Source: an uncultured Collinsella sp. (GTDB lineage: Bacteria > Actinomycetota > Coriobacteriia > Coriobacteriales > Coriobacteriaceae). From it: 42,709 nt of DNA. Below the pieces are notes generated by a model, which worked only from the letters and a program-made list of their open reading frames with translations, was not told where the DNA came from and ran no database searches. Shown here piece after piece: positions 35,886 through 42,709 of this stretch. The stretch spans positions 1 to 42,709 of the forward strand of contig CAAFEY010000030.1 in the NCBI GenBank assembly GCA_900761995.1. The letters are read 5' to 3'. The position numbers and the translations under genes are program-made. Within the stretch, counting starts at the first letter, position 1. Every line of letters begins with the position of its first letter.

Positions 35886-35923
35886 GAGAGGGGTCCCGCA
35901 CACGTTTGCGCGGGACCCCTCTC
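35886..35923. terminator. Bidirectional hairpin between the kinase gene and guaA
   Basis: A 13-bp perfect stem (GAGAGGGGTCCCG / CGGGACCCCTCTC) between convergent genes. The plus-strand tail is GTCAATG and the minus-strand tail is GTTTTAC, so the T-run is better on the minus strand, ending guaA. Confidence 0.75.
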
Positions 35924-35955
35924 TGTCAATGCAATTCGCCCAAAAGAGTAGAAAC

Positions 35956-36936
35956 TTACTCCCATTCCACCGTGCCGACGGGCTTGGGGGTCAGGTCGTA
36001 GCAGACACGGCAGATGCCGGGAACCTCGGCGGTAACGCGAGCGGTAATGCGCTTGAGCAACGCCCAGTCGAGCTCGGGAACCTCGGCGGTCATGACATCG
36101 ACGGTGTTGATGCAACGGATGATGCAGGGCCAGTCGTAGGCGCGCTTGCCCTCGCGCACGCCGGTGGCACGGAAATCGGGCACGACGGCAAAGTACTGCC
36201 AAATGGTCAGGCCGGCCTTGTCGATCTCCTCGCGCACGATGGCATCGGCCTCGCGCAGCGCCTCGAGACGGTCGCGGGTAATGGCGCCAAGGCAGCGAAC
36301 GCCCAGGCCGGGGCCGGGGAACGGCTGGCGCTCGACCATGTTCTCGGGCAGACCGAGCTCGCGGCCGACGACGCGGACCTCGTCCTTGTACAGCAGCTTG
36401 ACGGGCTCGCAGAGCTCAAACTGCAGGTCCTCGGGCAGGCCGCCCACGTTGTGGTGAGCCTTCACGCCGTCCTGGGACTCCAGAATGTCGGGATAGATGG
36501 TGCCCTGGGCGAGGAAGCTGACCTCGTCGCCAACTTTGCGGGCTTCCTCCTCGAACACACGGATGAACTCGGCGCCAATAATCTTGCGCTTGGCCTCGGG
36601 CTCCGCAACGTCCACGAGTTTGTCCAAGAAGCGGTCGGTGGCGTCAACGTAGACCAGGTTAGCATCCATCTGATTCTTAAAGACGTCGACGACCTGCTCG
36701 CTCTCGCCCTTACGCATCAGGCCGTGGTTCACATGCACGCAGATAAGCTGCTTGCCGATAGCCTTGATGAGCAGCGCTGCAACAACCGAGCTGTCAACGC
36801 CGCCGGAAAGGGCCAGCAGGACCTTCTTGTCACCGATCTGCTCACGGATTGCGGTGACCTGCTCATCGATGAACGCCTGGGCAAGTTCGGGAGTGGTGAT
36901 ACGCACCATGTCGTCGGGACGCTTGTTGGGATCCAT
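35956..36936 (-). CDS. guaA: GMP synthase ATP-pyrophosphatase subunit, without glutaminase domain
   Basis: A 326-residue protein that corresponds to the C-terminal two thirds of GuaA: P-loop SGGVDSSV (residues about 44-51), NHGLMRKGE, YPDILES, HHNVGGLPEDL, the QPFPGPGLGVRCLG motif and the dimerisation domain ending TPKPVGTVEWE. It adenylates XMP and aminates it to GMP. The usual bacterial enzyme is about 515-525 residues with an N-terminal class I glutaminase; that part is absent. The start is a true one, with AAAGGAGCTTTGC just before the ATG. So it is either an ammonia-dependent enzyme or one with a separate glutaminase subunit elsewhere, as in archaea. Confidence 0.92.
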   Translation of the reverse strand: MDPNKRPDDMVRITTPELAQAFIDEQVTAIREQIGDKKVLLALSGGVDSSVVAALLIKAIGKQLICVHVNHGLMRKGESEQVVDVFKNQMDANLVYVDATDRFLDKLVDVAEPEAKRKIIGAEFIRVFEEEARKVGDEVSFLAQGTIYPDILESQDGVKAHHNVGGLPEDLQFELCEPVKLLYKDEVRVVGRELGLPENMVERQPFPGPGLGVRCLGAITRDRLEALREADAIVREEIDKAGLTIWQYFAVVPDFRATGVREGKRAYDWPCIIRCINTVDVMTAEVPELDWALLKRITARVTAEVPGICRVCYDLTPKPVGTVEWE

Positions 36937-37233
36937 GCAAAGCTCCTTTTCGGTTCGATGGAAATGCGTCGCAGATATGCAGACGCACCGTCATATGACC
37001 TCATTATATGCAGAGCAAGGTCCGTTTCCCATCGCTACGGTAGAGCTTTTTGCAGGGGCGGCAGTTTTTCTATATCCCAAGGTCAGCTAGGCTTCGACAA
37101 CCACCTTGGGGGCGGCATCGGTAAACATACCGTTTATACGTTTGGAGCATTCGCGGGCGATACCCGCCGGCCCCGGCCCCGAACAGCAGGAGTACAATTG
37201 CTGCTATTGTTGCCGGCTGTTGGGAGATGGAAG
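36937..37233. other. Intergenic region between divergent guaA and LuxR genes
   Basis: Contains a TATAAT box on the minus strand (37003-37008) suitable for guaA, a small leader hairpin (TGCGTC 36965-36970 with GACGCA 36982-36987), and an inverted repeat CCCAAGGT/ACCTTGGG (37076-37110). No gene seen. Confidence 0.5.
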
Positions 37234-38238
37234 ATGGACTGCGATGGTTGCTCGCGCGTTCCCATGCCGTTGATGTGCACCGCTTTTGTGCCGGGGCAGA
37301 TTGACGCTGCGGTCGCAGACATTTCCGACCCCGATTCGCGCGCCATCGCCACGGCAGAAGCGCTGTACTTTCGCGGACAGGCCACCCTCGCCGCCGAGAC
37401 AGCACGCCCCTATCTTGACGCCACCGACCCCGCACTGCGCTATTCCGCATCCTTTATCTGCGGATATGCCAGTCTGTCGCTCAACCGTATCGCCGATGCC
37501 CGCCGTTGCCTTGCGGGCATCCTCGATACGCCAACTGACGAGGAATCTCCCGCCGTCCACGCCACGCATATCCTGTTCGCCTCGGCCGCGAGCGTCCTGC
37601 TGCACTTGCCTTCCCCGTATTCTGCCGAAGAGTTTTATCCACTTGCGGCACATCTGCCCGAAGGCCTGCGCCTGTTCGCCAGCTACGTGATGGCGCATGC
37701 CCTGTATCTGCGCGGCGAATATGGCCGCAGTCTGGGCATGGCGGAAAACGCCCTGATCATGAAACAAGGAAGCTATCCCATCTCGGAGCTGTTCCTGCAC
37801 CTGGCAGCCTCCATGGCATGCATGAGTCTCAAAGATGTCAACGCCGCAAAGGCACACTTCGGAGCCGCTTGGGACATTGCGCGCCCCGACGGCCTTATCG
37901 AGCTCATTGGCGAGCACCATGGCCTTTTACAGGGGCTTATCGAGGCATGCTTAAAATCGCAATACCCCGACGATTTCGCTCGCATCATCGAGATCACGTA
38001 TCGATTCAGCTACGGCTGGCGGCGCATCCACAACCCCGATTCGGGCGAGGATGTGGCCGACGATCTAACCACCACGGAATTCACCATGGCCATGCTCGCC
38101 TGCCGCGGATGGACCAACGCCGAAATCGCACGCCATATGGGCGTATCAACGGGCACCGTGAAAAACCGTCTGTCCGGCGTGTATGCCAAGCTTGGCATCG
38201 GCACGCGCGCGGAGCTGGTCGCGCATATGTTGCGCTAG
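37234..38238 (+). CDS. LuxR-type transcriptional regulator with helical sensor domain
   Basis: A 334-residue protein. Residues about 1-260 are mostly helical with a tetratricopeptide-like rhythm (alternating Ala/Leu helices, DATDPALRYSASFICGYASL). The C-terminal LuxR/GerE helix-turn-helix reads LTTTEFTMAMLACRGWTNAE then IARHMGVSTGTVKNRL and VYAKLGIGTRAELVAHM. There is no receiver domain or autoinducer-binding domain that I recognise. The frame is open far upstream but the ATG at 37234 has GGGAGATGG before it. It precedes the giant surface protein by 156 bases, in the same direction, and may control it. This is a common Coriobacterial regulator style. Confidence 0.85.
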   Translation: MDCDGCSRVPMPLMCTAFVPGQIDAAVADISDPDSRAIATAEALYFRGQATLAAETARPYLDATDPALRYSASFICGYASLSLNRIADARRCLAGILDTPTDEESPAVHATHILFASAASVLLHLPSPYSAEEFYPLAAHLPEGLRLFASYVMAHALYLRGEYGRSLGMAENALIMKQGSYPISELFLHLAASMACMSLKDVNAAKAHFGAAWDIARPDGLIELIGEHHGLLQGLIEACLKSQYPDDFARIIEITYRFSYGWRRIHNPDSGEDVADDLTTTEFTMAMLACRGWTNAEIARHMGVSTGTVKNRLSGVYAKLGIGTRAELVAHMLR

Positions 38239-38394
38239 CGACCGGACTGCCAAGCGCATCGAACACGTTCCGGCGCCACCCGCTTTCGCCAGCTCAAATT
38301 GGACATTTTGACCCTCGAACGGCACTACCGCCGCGAGGCACCTTCTCGCAAAATGGGAGTATTTCCTCCGATATCTGCGGGATGGGAGCCAAAT

Positions 38395-41300
38395 ATGCTT
38401 GATCGCCGTTCGTTACTTGTTGCCGGAGCGTCCTCGCTGGCGAGCATTATGTTGCCGCGCGTGCCGGGCAGCTCGAATGCCTTCATACTGCCGTTCGCGC
38501 CCACCGAAGCCTATGCCGACGAAGAAGACCCCTTCAAGGTGCTGGTGCTCTCGCGCACCATGTTCGGCGTGGTGGTGGTCGATGTCGCCAACAAGATGAA
38601 CCCCATCGCGGATGCCCAGGTCACACTAACGTCGCGCTATGCCGCGGGCAAACAGCTCACCGCCACAACCGATGACGAGGGCACGGCGATCTTTGAGATT
38701 GCCCCGCTTTCGGAAGGCTACGTGGACGAGGCGACGCTCCTTGACGCGTACGACTTTAACGGCGGCATCTCTATCAGCATGCCGGGCTACCGCGATGTCG
38801 AGATCCCCCTCGCGCGCATTCAGGGCGGCACCGCCATTACCGCGCCCACGCGTCCGCTCTCCGATGGGGAGCCGTACTTTCGCCAGCTTACGTTCGACGA
38901 GTGGGATATCCAGTACGCCGACGCCACATTCATGGCGATGCCCAAAGACGATGCAGCGAATACGCAGCCCGATACGCATACCTTTGCCGTACAGGCCCAC
39001 CTGCCGCAGGGCGGACAGGCAACGCTGCACATCAATAAGGTAATGCCCGCCGTGGGCAGCTCACCCGAAACCGTCACGCAGATTGGTCAGGTCAAGGCCA
39101 GCGCAACGGGTGCGGATAATCTGGCGACGTTCACGCTCGAAGACAAGTTCCTCGATGCTGCGTCGGGCCTTCTGGAAGAAGGATGCAAACTGCGCTTTGT
39201 GCTCGACTACCAGGGCAAAGCCTACACGCTCTCCTCCCCCATGGCCGTTGCCACCGCACCGGCCTCAAAGGCAGAATCGGGCTCGACGACCATCGTCCCC
39301 ACCACTATGGACCAAGAGATCACTCCGTTTGATTTCCCCGCATCGTTTCCCGGCATCGGTGGTAATAAGTTCACGTGCTGGATGCCCACATTTCCGATCC
39401 TCTTCGATTTCTCGTTTGCTGGATACGTGCTGTTTGGCGGAGGATACAAACCAGCCAGCTATATGAACGATTCGGGCAACCCTGATCCAGAGTACTGGAA
39501 GAAATCGCCGCGCGAGTCGGGCGCCAAGCAGGCAAACCGCTACCTCGACGAGATGGAGGGGAAGTGGAATCAGTACAAGAGTATGAGTGCCGGTTCGGGC
39601 ACCGATCCAAGAAACACCAAGCTCCTTCGCCACCATTGCACGCCGCTGTTCACGATGGATATCGCCACACAGCTGTACGGCTCGCTTGCCTACGATTGGG
39701 TGGGCAAAACTTGGGGTAACAACAACGACCCCGCATACGGCAATATTAAGGCCCTCTTCCAGGTAAGAACCGACCTCAATTGGACCGAGCAGTTTACCCT
39801 AGGACCGGTGCCGTTTTTCCTAAACGTCAACCCTTGGGTGCTGGCGAGGCTGGCGCTCGCTGTGGGTGCCCACACGCACGGCAGCGGCGCGGCGTTTTTC
39901 AAGAACATTTCGCTCGACTATTCCAACACGTCGGGCTCGTTCACCATCCAGATCGGACTTGCCGTCACCTTTGGAGCCGGCGTTGCAGGCGTCGCCTCGT
40001 CCGCCGTGCGCGGCGCCGCATCCCTCACGCTGTTCATTGGGTACGAGAAGGCAGATGGACACCAGCTTCCGCGGCTGCGCGTAGGTGCAGACGTCGATGT
40101 CGATGTGATACTCCAGTTCGTCATGTTCAAGTGGACCACCAAAGCTTGGTCGGGATCGTGGCCCACACTCCTCGATTCGTGGAATTTGTCGGTGAACAAT
40201 GGCGACCAGTATGTACTCCAGCGCTCTGAGCTCGCATTGGGTGGAGATACGCCTTACACGCTGGATGCCCGCTTCGGCACGCCCGGCAACGCCGAGGCAG
40301 GTGGTGTGCCGCAGTTTATCGCATCGGCCACCATCGTCACCAACGCCGAGCTGCTCGCACGCGCCGAGGTTAAGGCCACTGCCGTAAATGCCGCGCCTGT
40401 CGTGCGCGATTGGGATCAAGCGGCCACGCGCATTGAGCTCGAGGCGGATTCAGAAAGCGACGACACGGGACAGGTTGAGCATTTCGTCCACGCACTGATG
40501 GAAAACGACGAAAACGCCGCGCCGATGTACAAGTACACCTATATCGGTCAGTCAACGAACGCCGTTGCGGACCCGAACGCCAATTCTGCCGGCGTGTCGG
40601 AGGACGAGCGTGGCGGCATAAAACCCTCGAGCGACAACGTGCTGTTTTCCGGCGTGCTCAGCGAAGCCCACATGAAGCTAACGATGATTGCCGGCGTAGA
40701 ATGCCTGTTCCGTATCGCCTCGGTGCGCTACGGCGACAATGGCCGCTCGCGCCTGGTGGTGCACACAAAGGCAAACGGCACGTGGTCCGCTCCCACGCCC
40801 GTGGACTTCCCCCTTGGGTTTGGCGAGGGCGACGTGGGGCGCGACGGCATATTCGATTACGACTTCGACGTGGTGGAATATACAGACGGGAGGGAAAACC
40901 AGGACGCCTACGTGCTGCTGGTCTCGGGCGAGCGCCGCGACGGCGACAACACCCTTTTCGATACGGCGAGCACATCCGGCATACTGTCCGTTGTGCGCCT
41001 GCGCATAAGCAACGACGGAGTTCGCGTGATATCGCACACGTCGTGGCGCAGCATCTCGCGCGGCCGCCTTCAGGAGGATGGCTACCATTGCCTGCAGTGC
41101 CCGCGCATCACGGTAGGCAAGACGCTGGTCGACGGACGCCTGTCGGGTGCCTACCTCCACCGCCGCGGAACCACCGCAGAAAAGGCGCTCGGCAGCGAGG
41201 CCGAGGTTGCGCTGGAATGCTTTACCCTGTGGTCGGATGATTTGGGCGACAGCCTGACGTTCCGCCAAGTTCTTCGCTTTCCGCAAGCACCGTCGAGTAT

Positions 41301-42709
41301 CGAGCTGAGCGAGCCCGAGAATATCAACGGCAAAATGGTGGTGCCCGTTGCGTACGAGACCGCAGACGGTTGCGGCTGCGCATCGTACGCCGTGATCGGC
41401 CAGTCCATTGCGGGCTGGGGCGTTATGCCACCAGACGCCACGGTGCCCCATGCGGTGCCGTGGCCACAACATTCGGGCTTTTTGGCCACCGTCAACGAGC
41501 AGCTGCAGCATATTACTTGGACGCGAGGCGCATCGGCATTTGCAACGCAGCCCGTGGGTGCCGCAGGCTGTGGCCCGGCATCGTTTAGCGTAAGCAACAA
41601 CGGCAGGTGCGCGCTCTATGTAGAGAACACCGATGGCAAGGTGGGGCAAACCTACGACGAAGAAGGCAACCCGGTAGCAGTGATGGGCAAGCACTTCCGC
41701 ATCTTCGCCAGCACCTTGGCAGGCGATCTGTTCACGGAGCCGTTCGTGATGTGCGAGCTGGACCATCCCATCGATCAGATAACGACATTTTTGACGTCGG
41801 GAGGCATGCTCTCCGCGCTCGCCACGCACATTGTGAGCGCGGAGAAGAGCGAGGCAGAGCTGCACGGCATCGAAGTGCCTCTGGTGGCGTGTGCCACTCC
41901 GACGGGCGCGGTCGCTACCTCGGGCGCGGTGGTGCCCGGAGCAGCAGGCGAATCCTTCATGGTCACGGTGCGAAACGACGGCAACACTTTGCTGACTGCC
42001 GGCACAATCGATCTGTACCGAGAGGGCTCCAGCCAGCCGTTCTCCAGCGCATCCATCGGATTCGGAGCGAACGCACGCATGGCTTCGATCTACGATCCAG
42101 AGCTTGCCGAAGACGCTTCGGCCAACGACATGGCACACGTAAAGTACGCGCTCGAGACGCTGGGCGCACGTTTTGCAACGCACCCGCTGGTAGCCGACAA
42201 CGGCAACGCCGTGCTGGCACCGGGTTGCACGGCACAGTTCCGCATGAGCTTCGCCATCCCCGAGAGTTGGAGCGACGAAGTGGGCAAACGCGTAACGCTG
42301 TATGCGAAGGCACGTAATCTGGTGGCGCTCGATCCCGTAACGCTCGAGGAAATTCGACCGGGCGCAAACTCGACGCTGGGTGCCGTACTGCACGAGCTTC
42401 ATGTGCCCGACGCGGCATGCGAACGCTCAAAAGTTCAGGTCGGCGTATGCGACAGCGCGGATACGACGGGGCTTCACGATGCACCGATGACGGCGGACGG
42501 CGGTGGCGACTCGAGTGGCGGCGGTACCGACAAGGGCGGCGGCTCCGGCGGAAGCAGCTCCGGTGGCGGCAGTGGCTCTGGCAGCGGCAAGGATCACGGC
42601 AATAACAAGCATTCCAGAAAAGCGGGCGTGCTTGCGGGCACGAGCGATGTCAACGCTCCCCTCATGGCAGCCGCTGCAGCACTCGCCGCAGCTGGCGCCG
42701 GCCTTGTCG
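38395..42709 (+). CDS. Very large secreted or surface protein (runs off right edge)
   Basis: At least 1438 codons without a stop. The N-terminus has a twin-arginine-like signal (MLDRRSLLVAGASS) and a probable cleavage site at AYADEE. Next comes an Ig-like/carboxypeptidase-regulatory-type domain (about residues 50-130, AQVTLTSRYAAG... TDDEGTAIFEI). A middle region (about 480-600) has strands with alternating polarity. Later (about 750-1080) repeated beta-rich units resemble propeller blades, then a CARDB-like domain (about 1165-1310, FMVTVRNDGNTLL). A Gly/Ser linker (about 1369-1402) leads to AGVLAGTSDVNAPLMAAAAA, a hydrophobic tail that looks like a degenerate cell-wall or membrane anchor. 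The ATG at 38395 follows GGGAG. No known enzyme motif is recognisable. Function unknown; adhesion is plausible. Confidence 0.85.
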   Translation, partial: MLDRRSLLVAGASSLASIMLPRVPGSSNAFILPFAPTEAYADEEDPFKVLVLSRTMFGVVVVDVANKMNPIADAQVTLTSRYAAGKQLTATTDDEGTAIFEIAPLSEGYVDEATLLDAYDFNGGISISMPGYRDVEIPLARIQGGTAITAPTRPLSDGEPYFRQLTFDEWDIQYADATFMAMPKDDAANTQPDTHTFAVQAHLPQGGQATLHINKVMPAVGSSPETVTQIGQVKASATGADNLATFTLEDKFLDAASGLLEEGCKLRFVLDYQGKAYTLSSPMAVATAPASKAESGSTTIVPTTMDQEITPFDFPASFPGIGGNKFTCWMPTFPILFDFSFAGYVLFGGGYKPASYMNDSGNPDPEYWKKSPRESGAKQANRYLDEMEGKWNQYKSMSAGSGTDPRNTKLLRHHCTPLFTMDIATQLYGSLAYDWVGKTWGNNNDPAYGNIKALFQVRTDLNWTEQFTLGPVPFFLNVNPWVLARLALAVGAHTHGSGAAFFKNISLDYSNTSGSFTIQIGLAVTFGAGVAGVASSAVRGAASLTLFIGYEKADGHQLPRLRVGADVDVDVILQFVMFKWTTKAWSGSWPTLLDSWNLSVNNGDQYVLQRSELALGGDTPYTLDARFGTPGNAEAGGVPQFIASATIVTNAELLARAEVKATAVNAAPVVRDWDQAATRIELEADSESDDTGQVEHFVHALMENDENAAPMYKYTYIGQSTNAVADPNANSAGVSEDERGGIKPSSDNVLFSGVLSEAHMKLTMIAGVECLFRIASVRYGDNGRSRLVVHTKANGTWSAPTPVDFPLGFGEGDVGRDGIFDYDFDVVEYTDGRENQDAYVLLVSGERRDGDNTLFDTASTSGILSVVRLRISNDGVRVISHTSWRSISRGRLQEDGYHCLQCPRITVGKTLVDGRLSGAYLHRRGTTAEKALGSEAEVALECFTLWSDDLGDSLTFRQVLRFPQAPSSIELSEPENINGKMVVPVAYETADGCGCASYAVIGQSIAGWGVMPPDATVPHAVPWPQHSGFLATVNEQLQHITWTRGASAFATQPVGAAGCGPASFSVSNNGRCALYVENTDGKVGQTYDEEGNPVAVMGKHFRIFASTLAGDLFTEPFVMCELDHPIDQITTFLTSGGMLSALATHIVSAEKSEAELHGIEVPLVACATPTGAVATSGAVVPGAAGESFMVTVRNDGNTLLTAGTIDLYREGSSQPFSSASIGFGANARMASIYDPELAEDASANDMAHVKYALETLGARFATHPLVADNGNAVLAPGCTAQFRMSFAIPESWSDEVGKRVTLYAKARNLVALDPVTLEEIRPGANSTLGAVLHELHVPDAACERSKVQVGVCDSADTTGLHDAPMTADGGGDSSGGGTDKGGGSGGSSSGGGSGSGSGKDHGNNKHSRKAGVLAGTSDVNAPLMAAAAALAAAGAGLV

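Noticed and set aside
35929..37233. Upstream extension of the LuxR gene frame over guaA
   Set aside because: The frame is open by chance antisense to guaA; the ATG at 37234 has a ribosome site and the extension has no domain.
40678..42402. Minus-strand open frame of 574 codons within the surface protein gene
   Set aside because: The plus-strand frame is open for the whole 4.3 kb with a signal peptide and domain structure; the minus frame has Arg/Cys/His-rich composition.

Overview
The window is about 42.7 kb of GC-rich bacterial chromosome. Gene content and style point to a gut Coriobacteriia, most likely Collinsella or a close relative: Actinobacterial codon use, a 48-residue CD1871A-type CXXC protein, many small transport and regulator units, interspersed intergenic palindromes and a very large surface protein. 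This assignment is inference; there is no rRNA or other marker gene in the window. I see no rRNA, tRNA, CRISPR array or phage.

Layout. 1-4800: a truncated RlmA-type rRNA methyltransferase, a MATE exporter, a LysR regulator divergent from an EamA exporter, and uracil-DNA glycosylase. 4800-8000 (minus strand): release factor 3, a VUT/queuosine-precursor-type transporter and a short-chain dehydrogenase. 8145-10186: a YtrA-type GntR repressor with its ABC transporter. 10280-12700 (minus): a ClC channel, a LOG-family protein and a two-helix potassium channel. 12900-19665: a BvgS-like hybrid sensor kinase, a flavin-binding protein, a MalY/PatB beta-lyase, the tRNA methyltransferase TrmO, a regulator fusing XRE, zinc-ribbon and TipAS domains, and a glutaredoxin.

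19666-22317 is accessory in character. It holds an AT-rich MITE-like element with long terminal inverted repeats, a pair of identical-design 73-bp hairpin repeats, an orphan ribbon-helix-helix antitoxin with a strong operator-like palindrome, dus, and a 180-bp nested inverted repeat. Three families of interspersed palindromes recur across the window.

22318-28361 is a guanidino-compound catabolic cluster: an agmatine-deiminase-like enzyme, a transcarbamylase whose acceptor-binding motifs are unlike those of known ornithine or putrescine enzymes, two paralogous MFS transporters and a TetR regulator. A shared dyad (CTACCG-NN-CGGTAG type) lies in both promoter regions, so the cluster looks like one TetR regulon. 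I consider it the best candidate for a new pathway.

28419-42709: a MacB-like ABC exporter with a very large extracytoplasmic domain; a redox module (48-residue CXXC protein, NapH-like 4Fe-4S membrane protein, TlpA-like lipoprotein) divergent from a two-component system; a GMP synthase that lacks its glutaminase domain; a LuxR-type regulator; and a surface protein of more than 1438 residues that runs off the right edge.
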